Origin: Rhodosporidiobolus odoratus
Taxonomy: Eukaryota; Basidiomycota; Microbotryomycetes; Sporidiobolales; Sporidiobolaceae
Reading direction: 5' to 3'
Assembly: GCA_034387635.1 (NCBI GenBank)
Contig: JAOANU010000004.1
Location: 1,364,001 to 1,428,000 of the forward strand
DNA: 64,000 nucleotides
Shown here: positions 49,903-59,946 of the stretch, in pieces
Layout: the number at the start of each line of letters is the position of its first letter
How positions within the stretch are numbered: the stretch's first letter is position 1
Made by a program: the position numbers and the translations under genes
Notes under the pieces: model-generated
What the model saw: the letters and a program-made list of their open reading frames with translations, nothing else
What the model was told of the DNA's origin: nothing
The model's database searches: none

Positions 49903-51948
49903 ATGGAGGACACCCAGGCTCAACATTCCCCGACTCCCGATTCCAAAGGGAAAAGGAAAGCTAAGCAAAAGGGCGAGGGCGACACCCCGAAAGAGGATTT
50001 TTACGAAGGGGACGTGGAGATGAACGAGTACGCGACCGCGCCAAGACCGATATCAGAGTCCCTTTGTCCTTACCAAACGTCCCTCGAACCGCAGGTACAA
50101 GGCCAGCCGCGAAGCTTCGCCCGAAGCCTCCCAGCACACCCGGAACCCATCAATCTCTCCTCCTCGTCCTCGATCGCAAACCTCCTCAACCTTGTCCGGT
50201 CGCCCACTGACCCCTTCCCCAACGCTATCGGCTCCGAAGACCGAAGTCGAGACCTAAACGACCCGCTCCTAGCGGAGAACGCCTACCTCGAAGCATCTGC
50301 CAACGCCGAAACGATCATTTCCCTTCTCCCTATTTCCCCTTCATACAACAGATCCCTCGACAGCCATCTTAAGGCCATCGTAAACGTTCCCCCGCCTACT
50401 TCAAATCACTCTCCTGCCTTCGACTTCACTACGATCCTCGGAACGAAGCCCTCCCAAATCCCGGTCGAAGCCTTACAAAACGCATTATCATACGATTCGT
50501 TCTGTGCAACTCCCCGCTCCGACCGTCTGTCGGAAGCTTTCCTTACCTCGATCGATAATCTACGCCTCCTCTTTCTTCTCTCTCCCAACCCCAGAGCTTC
50601 CCCCAGCTCTTTCAACCCGACCGCCACTGACGTTCAGCGTAAGATCCTCGCCTTTACCTCCGTCACCACCCCTACCATCACCGATTACGGCCGTACGATC
50701 CGGGCCTTTGTCATCTGCGCGAGCGGGCGAGGGCTTTCCCTTAATGACATCTTACCAACCCCAAGCGCTTTGTTCCTCTCCTTCCTCCGTACACTCATCG
50801 GCAAATACCGCGTCGGTTATTTCGACAAAGTTCATGCCGCCTTCCGTTTTTGGCACCTCGTCCACGAACTTCCTCTCTCCTTCGACGACGACGGCTTCGC
50901 GCAGGTTAAGAAGGCCGCAACGAACAATCAGCCAAAAGCGAAGGAAAAGAAAGCCCCGGTCGTCATCCGAGACCTTGAGGTTTTTAACAACTACTTGGCC
51001 AAGAACGAGAAGGAAGACAAGAGCGGTAAGAAGGTTCAGCGGTACCCAGCAACAACCGTAGCTGCCCTAAGGGCCGCTGCCACTGTGGGATTCTTTGCCA
51101 TGGCTCGCGGTAAAGACATCATGCTCGACAACCTCTCCGCCTTCGATCCCAACATTCACCCCTCCGTTGCCGGAATCAACTTTTACCCAGAAACCGACGA
51201 CTTTCCCCCTATCGTCGAGATCCCGGTGAATTTCGACAAGGCGAAAGGCGTAGAAGGCGATTTCCTTACTATCGTACCTCAAACAAACGTCAAGGAACTA
51301 GACCCCCTCAACGCTCTCCTCTCCCATTTCCAAATCAACCAGCTCTTCGACAAACCTTCTCTATTCCCCTTTTCTTACCTTGAACGTGACGGCTCCACCT
51401 ATCGCCCTCTGACCGCCTCTTTCTATCTGGACGAGTTCAACCGAGCGATGAAGGAGGCAGGTCGCCGAACCGTCACCAAGCACTCCCTACGGGTGGGCGG
51501 CCAGACGTTCTATTCCTTGGCAAAGAAGGACCCGGACAAGATACGGCTTTTTGCCCGCTGGAGAAGCGTCGAGACTCAAGCTTTATACCAACGTTACCAA
51601 GCCGTCGCTGCCGCAGCCGAACTAGCGAACGCCAACCTCATCGACTTTGACCCTTCCTCGAAGAACCCGATTACGGCCCTTAAAGAACGCCTCACAAGAA
51701 CCGATTTCCACCTGTCCCTCCAAGCGCAACCTTCCCCATCAGCTGCCCTGCCAACGTCACTTACCTCTCGTCGTTCCCCTTCTCCTCCGAATAAAAGAAA
51801 ACCTCGCCCCCGCAACTTCACCGTTCTCCCGACTTCCTCGTCCTTTGACCATCCTTCCCCGACCCCCGACAACGAAGAACCACCTGTAACGGGTCGTCCA
51901 TTGGACAGTACAAGAAACCGTCAGAATAGGCGGAGGAGCATCAATTGA
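49903..51948 (+). CDS. Ngaro tyrosine recombinase
   Basis: 681 residues from ATG to TGA. The N-terminal 210 residues are low-complexity. A core-binding helical domain follows (TITDYGRTIRAFVICASGRG; VGYFDKVHAAFRFWHLVHEL), then the catalytic domain. Catalytic residues in order are Arg in GFFAMARGKDIM (about 403), the HxxR box in KHSLRVGGQTFYSL (about 527-530), Trp in FARWRS (about 553) and a Tyr nucleophile in LYQRYQ (562 or 565). These are the Arg-His-Arg-Trp/His-Tyr residues of phage-integrase-type recombinases. In DIRS-order elements the enzyme inserts a circular DNA copy into the genome. All key residues are present, so it may be active. Confidence 0.9.
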   Translation: MEDTQAQHSPTPDSKGKRKAKQKGEGDTPKEDFYEGDVEMNEYATAPRPISESLCPYQTSLEPQVQGQPRSFARSLPAHPEPINLSSSSSIANLLNLVRSPTDPFPNAIGSEDRSRDLNDPLLAENAYLEASANAETIISLLPISPSYNRSLDSHLKAIVNVPPPTSNHSPAFDFTTILGTKPSQIPVEALQNALSYDSFCATPRSDRLSEAFLTSIDNLRLLFLLSPNPRASPSSFNPTATDVQRKILAFTSVTTPTITDYGRTIRAFVICASGRGLSLNDILPTPSALFLSFLRTLIGKYRVGYFDKVHAAFRFWHLVHELPLSFDDDGFAQVKKAATNNQPKAKEKKAPVVIRDLEVFNNYLAKNEKEDKSGKKVQRYPATTVAALRAAATVGFFAMARGKDIMLDNLSAFDPNIHPSVAGINFYPETDDFPPIVEIPVNFDKAKGVEGDFLTIVPQTNVKELDPLNALLSHFQINQLFDKPSLFPFSYLERDGSTYRPLTASFYLDEFNRAMKEAGRRTVTKHSLRVGGQTFYSLAKKDPDKIRLFARWRSVETQALYQRYQAVAAAAELANANLIDFDPSSKNPITALKERLTRTDFHLSLQAQPSPSAALPTSLTSRRSPSPPNKRKPRPRNFTVLPTSSSFDHPSPTPDNEEPPVTGRPLDSTRNRQNRRRSIN

Positions 51949-52062
51949 AATGAGACCTGGTACCTTCTTTTCCCTCTACAAACGTTGCGTACCGTTCTCG
52001 CCGCTTGCAGGGGTGGCTCTCCCCGGACTCCCGGCTTTCGCGGCGGCTTCGCTTCTCCGGGA

Positions 52063-52200
52063 GGCTGCGTCCGCCGGGGTCCTGCGCCCGAGACGCTCTG
52101 CGCTCTCAGCCCCCACCCCCTCCTAGTCGAGGGTTCGAACGACCTTTTCGATTCGATCGTGTTTCGCGCTCGAGCCAGTCTCGACGGCCCTCCTCGCGCC
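52063..52200 (+). repeat. Ngaro repeat B1
   Basis: 138 bases starting ggctgcgtccgccgg. It matches B2 at 52471-52608 over the whole length by eye. It abuts A2 directly. It contains ggttcgaac, a tRNA B-box-like string, probably by chance. Confidence 0.88.
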
Positions 52201-52409
52201 TCGTTCTTCGCTGACGGCTAGCCAGCGGAGCAGGGGCGCAGAGGGGGCAACGGAGGGCCCGGCGAGAGGTCAGCTTGCGACTGCGTTTGGTTGTGGTTTC
52301 ATTCGCTCTCCTCTCTCGACGGTCGAGCGGGCGCTGTGCTGCGCTTCTCTTCTTTCCCCTCGTCCTCGTCTCGCTCTTCGCTCGCTCGGGCGGTTCTTGC
52401 GTTCTTCTT
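52201..52409 (+). repeat. Ngaro repeat A2
   Basis: 209 bases. The first 113 match 44851-44963 with one mismatch (a for t after ggtttc), and the remaining 96 match 45265-45361. It lies between B1 and B2, as expected for a Ngaro right end, with 61 unshared bases before B2. Confidence 0.88.
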
Positions 52410-52470
52410 CCCGCCCTCCTCCCCGGACTTGCCTCCCCGGTTTCGGCTTGACGTTCGTCTGCGCGCCCGC

Positions 52471-52608
52471 GGCTGCGTCCGCCGGGGTCCTGCGCCCGAG
52501 ACGCTCTGCGCTCTCAGCCCCCACCCCCTCCTAGTCGAGGGTTCGAACGACCTTTTCGATTCGATCGTGTTTCGCGCTCGAGCCAGTCTCGACGGCCCTC
52601 CTCGCGCC
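52471..52608 (+). repeat. Ngaro repeat B2 (right end)
   Basis: 138 bases matching B1. The right edge of the element is set where similarity ends (B1 goes on into A2, B2 into unrelated sequence). Confidence 0.85.
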
Positions 52609-52878
52609 CTGCCCTTCGTAACCGCATCTCCCGCCTCCCTTTCGCGGATTGGCACCGCTACATGTATGTACCCTCGCCAAGCCTGAACAGCGGGTATAGT
52701 GGTGGTAGAGCTCGGGGCGTGCGCGACTCGTGCGCCTTTGAGCCCGCTCTAGGGAGACGATGCGTCGCCTGTCAGCGCATTCCGCGGACCTCCTTCAGTC
52801 TCCTTTTGACCACGCACGACCGCCGTGCATGACGTTGCTCTTATCCCTCCTTCGCTTTGCCTTCGACCGCTCGTCAGC

Positions 52879-53892
52879 ATGACGATCCCGCTCTCACCGC
52901 CGCCTCTGCCAACATTCACCCCAATCTCGCAGTTCAATGACCACCTCTACGACTTGAGCAAGGCTTACGACAGCTCTGTGCAGATATTTGCCGATCCCAG
53001 TCGCCCGCTCGACTCGCCCAATCGCGTGCTAGATCCGAGTAACCTCTTTGACCTGAAAGACGCTTGGATCAAGTCGTTACGGGAAAAGGTTGTCCCCCAT
53101 TGGGAGGAATGGCAAGAGATGGCGCGGCAGCAGGCAGACAACCTCGTTGTGCGAACACTCCGCAAGCTGAACAAGCATACCGCGCAGTTCCTGCAAGTAC
53201 CTGGCCGTTACTTTGTACGTTCGGCTCACTTTGCATACTCTACTGCCTCGAGGGCTGACCGGTGCCAGTCCTGTTGTGCTCAGCCCAAAATCTCCGACTT
53301 TGCCTCCCTTCCGACTCCACCCAAGGACCCTTCATACTACGAATTGTTCCTGACTTGCCTCGACACCATCGATACTGCCTACTCGGACTGGCTAAGATTG
53401 CACGTCCACGACGCCTCCCAGACAGCTTACGACAAAGCTGCCAAGGAAGCCTGGAAGGCAGATGTAACCTGCATTGTGGCGGTCAAATGGGATAGCATGT
53501 CGCCACATGGTCGCAAGCTCACGGTCGAAAGGCTCGAAACCACGATACAGCGTTTACAAAACAATAGATTCCCAGGACCAGATTACCTTGCAAGCTGTCC
53601 TATCCTATGAACACGTGGAAGCGGGCAGTCGGAACTGATTGCTTCTTTGTGTTGTAACAGGCCGACAGATCCTTCTTTCAGGAGATCCCTACGGTGGGTG
53701 GGAATCCTTTCGCCCTGTCAATGCTGCCTTATTAGTACTCTGCATCAGCTGACGGTATCTATGGAACAGTATGAGGCCCAAGATCCCTCGGAACAATCCC
53801 TCGGCATTTCGCATACCAGGGTGACAGACAGGCAAGCGGCAAGGTACGGCTTCGGTAGCAGTGCAGGGTGGGCAAGGGCGAGGCAGTTCTAG
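52879..53892 (+). CDS. Trp-rich helical family protein (member B, intact)
   Basis: Four exons (52879-53214, 53284-53589, 53661-53693, 53770-53892) are in phase throughout and give 265 residues. The intron after exon 2 uses a GC donor (gcaagc); copy A has gtaagc. Exons 1 and 2 each hold one unit of about 90 residues of the same type: a helix with LD..Y (YDLSKAYDSS; LDTIDTAYSDW), a Trp-centred helix (DAWIKSLREKVVPHWEEWQE; EAWKADVTCIVAVKWD) and a final amphipathic helix (ADNLVVRTLRKLNK; LETTIQRLQNN). The short C-terminus ends RYGFGSSAGWARARQF, which copy A also keeps. There is no signal peptide, membrane helix or known domain. The keeping of the frame in this copy while copy A decays suggests it is still used. 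Confidence 0.7.
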
Positions 53893-54786
53893 AGGGTGTG
53901 GAGGGTAGCTTAGGAAAAATGACTTGTAGATGGATAGGACTTGCACCAGTGTCTATTGGCTTTTCCCTCAACTTGCAATCTTGCCAGCGTGCGTCTCGCC
54001 TTGACTGCACCTGAACCGATTTGACAGCACAATATGCCTTTAATCCCAAAGTAAGTATTCACTGTCTTTCTGACGGAACAGGCTTGACTTGAAGGAACGG
54101 GAGATCAGCAAGTGGGTAAAAGAGAAGAAGGTGGTATCGCAGCAAATAGGCAGAGGAGCAGAGCTTGTTCCTCTCGATGCTGTTCCTGCACAAACTGTTC
54201 GACTGTACATGCAGTCTCCTCCTCCTCTCCATACCGCCCTTTCCTTTGCCATTTCGACTGATGATTGATCACCTTCCCAAACACGTTTTCTTCTTCTGGT
54301 GGCTCTTGCTCGCTCTACCGCTGGCGCTTGCCCGGCACTGGCTCAGCCTCCGTTCTCTCAGACTTCTGATGAAGACTGAACGGGACTCAGAAAGCGTGGC
54401 TGCCCGGCAATCAATCACTGCGCACTCTCCTCCCAGTCTCTGCTCTTCCCGCCGGAACACTTCTCAGGGTGTACACAGGTTCTTCCCCTAAAGATCAACA
54501 GACGCCCCTCTCAGAGCTATATGAGTAAAGACCACAGCGCATCCAGGAGTAGAGAGGGGGAAGACTAAGGCTTGCATTCCCCTTCCGCAACCACGACCTA
54601 GAATTGCCTAGCATTTGCCCAACCCTCTGGAGTGAACCCATATCGGCCTGCCTGCCTCTCTGTCATCCTTGCATGAGCGACTGCGAGCGACCGTAGACCG
54701 CGAAGTTCGTTGACACGACCCTTGATCTGCGGGATCGGCAAGCAAAGTGTGATTCGGGAGGAAGTTCAAATCAGGAGGGAGGAAGC
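53893..54786. other. Intergenic accessory region
   Basis: The first 130 bases match the flank after copy A. A plus-strand frame at 54177-54491 begins MLFLHKLFDCTCSLLLLSI and includes a hydrophobic stretch (FFFWWLLLALPLALA), but codon use is ordinary and no relative is known, so I leave it uncalled. The rest shows no coding signal. Confidence 0.35.
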
Positions 54787-55253
54787 TCAAGAGCTTACCA
54801 CGGCCCGTGAACCGCCTGTCGAGAGAGGGATTTCATGGAACAGTGACAGCGGCGGCTGGAATAGGGGCACGGTAAAGAGATCAGATGAGACGCTCATTGA
54901 AATGCAAGAAGAGGTAGCAGGCGTACGAAAGAGTGCGCAGGCGATGCAATCCGGTCTTCATTCAAGGCTTTGACCGTCTGTTTCATCAGTCCAACGGCCT
55001 GCTCACGCGCGAGGTCTCCCCAGCGATCCCAGCGGCTTGCAACAAAGGGCACAATCTCCTCTTCCCATTTCTTCTTCTCCGCCAATAATCGTGGCCAGGT
55101 GCCGCTGGACGCGTTGCGATCTTCTGGGTGTTTGCGAATGAGCCAATTGGAGAAGGCGGTGTCGATTTCGAAGACACGGATGTAGAACATAGGGCGATAG
55201 GTAGGGTCTTGGGGTTCAACGGTGGCGCCGGATGACATGCGGTAGGTAGCCAT
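54787..55253 (-). CDS. Trp-rich helical family protein (member C, short)
   Basis: Two exons (55253-54927, 54855-54787) join in phase 0 and give about 131 residues. Exon 1 matches exon 2 of member B: PQDPTYRPMFYIRVFEIDTA against PPKDPSYYELFLTCLDTIDT, then KKWEEEIVPFVASRWDRWGD and LAREQAVGLMKQTVKALNED. Exon 2 matches exon 3 of member B (LSLFHEIP against RSFFQEIP). It therefore lacks the first unit and the long tail, or those lie in exons I did not find between 55260 and 55580. It is on the opposite strand to members A and B. No stop interrupts it. Confidence 0.5.
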
Positions 55254-55783
55254 GTTGTCGACGGGGCAGGGATACAAAACGGATAGAAGGTGAGAAGGAG
55301 GAGACGAGGAAAGGTGCCCAAGTCGCGGATGTTGCGCCGGGCATGGAGGTTCCCAGAACGAGAGGCTCCGCGGACTGCGACCCACGGCTGGGCGTCTTGT
55401 GATTCCTCCACTGACAGCAAGATGACCGTCCTCTTCGCTCGTCGACACCTCCCGTGGAAGGATTGCACCAAGCATAGGTTAGCCAGCTCAAATACTCCGA
55501 ATTGCAGCGAGGCGTCTCGGTGAAAGTGTCCGTTCGGGCGCGCGCGCCCATTCGACACCTTGTCGCCCTGGGCAACGAATTATCGTCAGCGATGCAAGGC
55601 GGACTGAGGTACGCGGAGTGACCTGGAATTGTGAAGTCGGCGGCAGGACCTGTCCGTCGGCACCATTTTCTCGTGAAGGAACAGAGGTATTACAACGATG
55701 AGCACAGATGCGCATACTATGATGAGTGAGAAAGGGAGTGTTACGTCACGGAAGAAGAGACCCACAGCCTCGCACGACCTGCT

Positions 55784-56910
55784 TCAGACTTCGATGACTT
55801 CCTCGTCAACCCAGCTCTTCTCGACTGTCTCGCGAACGCGCTTGACGTAGTCCTTGTTGTTCTCGCGGTAAAGCTGAGCGGCTTCGGCGTTGGCGGGACT
55901 GAGATCGGAGAACAGAGGGAAAGAGGCGCAACGGGATGGCGCAGACAGGCGGGTTTCGGGGGATAGTGGTGGGAAAGCAGCGAAAAGAGGACACGTAAGC
56001 TACGATACCAATGCAAGCGAGAAGAGAGTACGTACCTATTCGGGTTCGGGTCATGCAGCAAACTTTGGATACTCGTCAAGATGGCGGCAACATCGTACGT
56101 CGGGCTCCAGCGGTTCTGCAAGATGTCGAGACACAGCTCTCCGTTGGCGTAGACGTTGGGGTGGAACATCTTGCTGAGGAACTTGACGACAGGAGGCTTG
56201 TTCGGGTAAGATTCGTCGAAAGTGAGGACAAGGCGGAAGGTGCCGTCTTCGAAGGGGGTTTCGGCTACAGTTGGAGAAAAGATAGTGACAGTATCGAGGT
56301 GGATGGTGATCATGAGGGACAGGCGTGTGGGGTAAGAGAACGACGAAGGTCGGAACGGAGAGAACGAAAAACAGCGTCAATCGTGCTGTCCGCGTCGAGA
56401 CAGGGTTTCCCACCCCGTCGGTTCGCCAATCTAGCATACGCCCAATATACACTCAGGTACTGGCCCTCTCTGCCTCCGCCCTCGCCTCCCCTCGCCTCGC
56501 CACGCCTCCGACGGCTTGTGCCGCTGGCTGCATTGCGATTCCTGACCCCGTTTCGCAGTCTGACAAGACAGGCGACGTACCAGGTCCAAATATGACCGCA
56601 TTCCACACCATGATGTTGTCCGCACATGGCGCACCGCTGATGCCGCCAGGAGGGTCGGAAGAGAGGCGCTTGAAGTCGCGTACTGCAGGTCGAGCGACGC
56701 CGTGGTCAGCACGGATGTGCGGGCTCTATTCTGAGATGCAACTGAGCCGTCCCGCGGCGGTCATATCCGGCGGTCCTCCAGGAATGCAGCGGATGATGAG
56801 GTGAGACGAGATGAGCGAACTTACCGAGACGGCGGCGAGAGGCGGTCGACTGGGCAGCTGAAGGTTAGCAAGTGTTACGTCAGGTTACACTAGCGTGCAG
56901 AGCTCACCAT
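55784..56910 (-). CDS. RAD6: E2 ubiquitin-conjugating enzyme RAD6/UBC2
   Basis: Five exons (56910-56908, 56849-56825, 56682-56581, 56264-56036, 55898-55784) give 157 residues. The first exon is only the ATG. The protein starts [15 protein letters not shown], as Rad6 proteins do, has the HPN box ([19 protein letters not shown]) and the catalytic Cys at residue 88, the same number as in budding yeast. It ends EEVIEV without the long polyacidic tail of budding yeast Rad6, as in other filamentous and basidiomycete fungi. With Bre1 it ubiquitinates histone H2B, with Rad18 it ubiquitinates PCNA for damage bypass, and with Ubr1 it serves the N-degron pathway. Identification is firm. Confidence 0.96.
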
Positions 56911-57296
56911 ATGTGGAACGAGGGGAATAAGTCGAGGTGGAGAACCAAGAGGAGCGACAAGGAGCTCCGGCTGTACTCGCTTACTCAGCACAAGTGCGAT
57001 GGTGCTTATAGAACACCATTGCAGGGGTATAGTCGCATCAACGCTGCTTGCACAGTTTAACTCGACAGCCCAAGGAAAAAAGGCGAAACTTGCCTTTTCT
57101 TCCCCCTCATTCCCTCCGCGGCACGTACCGCGTCCCAATTGGGACGGCTGCGGCAAGTTGGGCTCTCGAGCCCTTCCGGGCTTCGGGGTCTCGTTAAGGT
57201 ATAACTACGTCGACCTGTCGTTTGCTTCTTCCTTCCCTTCCCATCACTTTTGGTAAAATCTTCCAAACTTCGCATCTTTCTTCGACGCTCGCGCAG
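56911..57296. promoter_or_regulatory. Divergent region between RAD6 and the coiled-coil gene
   Basis: It holds the RAD6 promoter and probably the 5' end of the plus-strand gene, whose start codon I could not place. It contains a perfect 14-base palindrome (gtcccaattgggac) at 57132-57145 with GC-rich flanks. Confidence 0.4.
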
Positions 57297-58359
57297 GCCG
57301 CTGATATTGTCGTACTCGAAGCCGGACTAAGACCTTGGCTCACGAGAGAAAGATGGCAAAGATTCGGTTAAACACTGATGTCGTTGGTCGCTCCAACTCG
57401 AAAGCCACGAGGGAACCCCCTGGCAAAGCCTTGTCAAGCAGCGAGCTGAGGCATAAGATTGCGAACGGCAAGTTCCACGCCATTGGGGCGCTTCTGCCAG
57501 GCGTGAAAGGGAGATGCGCCAGCGGCTGGAGCAGCTTCGCCGTGAAGTGGCCCAGGAGGACAAGGTAGTCTCGGTGCCTCGGCTCTCTACGTTGACAGGC
57601 TCTCAGACCTCTTCGCTTATTCAGTCCGCTGCCGTATTCAGCTACGCCGTTGTCAACAAACCGCCCCGTGGCAGCAACGTCGAGGAAGAAAAGCCAACTT
57701 GCGAAGGTCGATACTTCCGGTCTCCTGCACTCGCTCGGCCGCATCTGACCACGCACCTCACTTTCTCAGAAGCCAAGCCATCTATCGAGCGTGCCAGCCT
57801 GTATCCGCCGCCTTGCGTCTCCGCGTACGAGGACGAATCATCATTCCCTCAGCGACCTTCTCAATCTCCCTCATCAAGCCGTTCATCAGCACCAATGCTT
57901 TTCCCACTCCCGCCCTACACCAGCCTCACATGTTCTCCACCAGAACTATTAGCACAGGCCCTTCCCCCAGACCAGTCTTCTGAAAACTGGATCAAGCTTG
58001 AACAAGAAGAAAAAGCCGACTCATCTCGTGTATGTGACGGCGACTTACCTCCTGTAATGGATCCGTCTTACCCCTTCACGCCGACACAGACTCAGTACTC
58101 TACCCCACCGCCACCGAAGAGACGCCGGCAATGTCCTCCTGCGCCTCCTCCTCAAAGCCCTTCTATCCCATATTCATCATCTCCGTGCTTGGCCGCGACG
58201 CATCCTTCTTCCCAATCACCTCCTACCTTATCCGAATCCAAGAGCGTGATCATGGGCTCACGGGATCTTTTGGTCGCCGTCAACAAGGAGGATGACGAGG
58301 AGGAAAACCCGTTTGCGGGTTGTTTCGCACAATTGCTGCCACGACGGAACTTTCATTGA
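57297..58359 (+). CDS. Coiled-coil, Pro/Ser-rich protein of unknown function (start unresolved)
   Basis: Two exons (57297-57366, 57458-58359) join in phase 1. The upstream start lies in one or more earlier exons not found. Exon 1 reads ADIVVLEAGLRPWLTRERWQ. Exon 2 opens with a charged coiled coil (ARREREMRQRLEQLRREVAQ) and then becomes Ser/Pro-rich, with a basic patch PPPPKRRRQCPP that may be a nuclear signal. An acidic segment (NKEDDEEENPFAG) comes before the end. A basic coiled-coil stretch with a Pro-rich tail and an acidic patch is often seen in fungal regulators, but no DNA-binding motif is clear. If only an ATG counts, translation could also start at 57514 inside the coiled coil. Confidence 0.5.
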
Positions 58360-58692
58360 TGTTGTGTTGTCCAGGGTTTGTATAGAGCTCAGTCTATAGT
58401 TGTTGTTACACTAGGTGGAACGCAAGGGGCGAGTGTGTGTCTAAATCCATTGGATGCAAAATAATCAGTACTTTCACGATTGAGTGAGTTGACGAGAGCG
58501 GCTGCTTGCTCTCGCTCCAAGCTATTCTTCCCGCAGCAAGACGCGGCTCACTTGCCTTAATGCGACTCCTCGGATGGGCCTACCGAAAGACCAAGCTGGC
58601 ACGGCAGGACTGTCAGTGTCAAATACGCAAAACGTATGCAAATGGTGCTACAACGCCTCGGGACGGCGTCTACAGAATCGACCGTCTCCCCC

Positions 58693-59413
58693 TCAAGCCT
58701 GTACCAGTCGTACGTTCTGCCGGCCGGCCTGCATCTCAAGGTCCATGTTACGTTCGGCAATCGCCTTCTGCTCGTCCTTCCGGCCGTCGTTGTAGGCTCG
58801 CATCATGTATGCAAAAGCCAGGGGGGCAGTGAGCGTGGCTAACATCACAACCTGCCAGTAGTCGTGCCACCAAGTGTCGCTCTCGAGGTCGCTGCACAGA
58901 AAAGGGAGAAGAAGACAGCGAACAGTCAGCTAAAGCCTGAGATCGGAAAAGGTGAGCGAGGACAGTTACGCACGTGCACGCATACTCCCCTTTGCCCGAG
59001 CTCCACTCATCTCCCTTCCTAAGGCGCTTCAAAGCGGTGAAAGCCATCTCTCCTTTGCTATCCGTCACCCGGACCACCACCTTCTTCCCATCTTTCCCGA
59101 CCGGGGTCCACAACACCAACGCACTCCCGCCATCTCCGTTGAGGTTACTGACGTTAGATGCGATATTGGAGAGGACGTGCTGAGAGGAGAGATCCGAACC
59201 AGAATAGGGGTAGCTGATCAAGTCGAGGGAGTAAGGTGGGGAGGTGCCGGCGACGAGGAACCGGGCGGGCGAGCACTGGAAGCGCTTGGTGGAGAGGTAA
59301 AGGGAGTTCGAGTCGGTTGTATCAACAACGGCGAGGGTGGGGGAGAAGATTTGGGCCGAAATGAGGTTGGAGAGGAGGATGGCGAAGAGGGGGAGGAGGG
59401 GTGTTGGTCGCAT
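58693..59413 (-). CDS. Small type I membrane protein
   Basis: Two exons (59413-58974, 58891-58693) join in phase 2 and give 212 residues. A signal peptide (LLPLFAILLSNLISAQ) is followed by a luminal domain rich in beta-strand-like segments (LYLSTKRFQCSPARFLVAG; SALVLWTPVGKDGKKVVVRV). A membrane helix lies near residues 163-185 (YWQVVMLATLTAPLAFAYMM), then a charged cytosolic tail (RAYNDGRKDEQKAIAERN). A signal peptide, luminal domain, one helix and short tail recall ER-membrane-complex or p24-like proteins, but I see no diagnostic motif. It faces the next gene across 533 bases. Confidence 0.7.
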
Positions 59414-59946
59414 GGCCGTTGGGGTGGTGAGCGGGGTTTACACAGCGTACGGTGGAAAAAAGGAGTGTAGAAAGTAGCCAGAAGCGGCAACTAGAGAGAA
59501 CTGCTGCCGTTGAAAAGTTTCGAAAGGAGGCAAGGAACGCCGTCCTGATCGCGACTGGAGGTTCGGCTTGTACAGGTCCTGTCCGGGTACTCGCTACGAG
59601 GCTGTGTACTCTAGACTCGCCTACGACGGCTCACGCTGACCTGTACCGTCCGTAACGAGCAAAGCGATGCAGACCAGCCCTTTCTTGAGAAGGTCATCCA
59701 ACCAACTCGAGCGGTTATTCCTGCCGTAGACTTGCCCTGATCGTAGCATACGTAGCCTGCAGCACTTGTGTGGAGCTAGAAGTAGGCTGTGCTACAGCTT
59801 TGTTGCCGCGCTTGCCGTTTCAATCGCATCTGGTCGGGGAGATTTCGCCAGTCCGCTTTGTGTCCTCTCTTTCTCAGGCTCTGTAGGTGGGTCTGCCTCA
59901 GCTTCAGCCACAAAGTCCTGTGCTACTTCGCTACCGCGCAAGCACT
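59414..59946. promoter_or_regulatory. Divergent intergenic region
   Basis: 533 bases between two diverging membrane-protein genes. No coding segment is seen. Confidence 0.35.

Larger units (their letters stand above)
44851..52608 (+). mobile_element. Ngaro-type tyrosine-recombinase retrotransposon (DIRS order)
   Basis: Three large same-strand frames in the order gag, RT-RNase H, tyrosine recombinase lie between split direct repeats. Repeat A1 is at 44851-45361, and B1 (52063-52200), A2 (52201-52409) and B2 (52471-52608) sit at the right end. The A1...B1-A2-B2 arrangement together with a tyrosine recombinase defines the Ngaro group within the DIRS order. There is no integrase, no aspartic protease and no target duplication, as expected for that group. 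A1 and A2 differ at one base in their shared 113-base left part, and B1 and B2 look identical, which suggests recent insertion. Damage is limited to one in-frame TGA in the RT frame and a frame break at a C45 run. Confidence 0.88.

Noticed and set aside
52120..52145. tRNA B-box-like ggttcgaac in the B repeats
   Set aside because: No matching A box or cloverleaf at the right distance; probably chance within the retroelement repeat.
54177..54491. Small hydrophobic protein frame
   Set aside because: It has one hydrophobic stretch but no relative, no clear promoter, and lies in decayed flank sequence.
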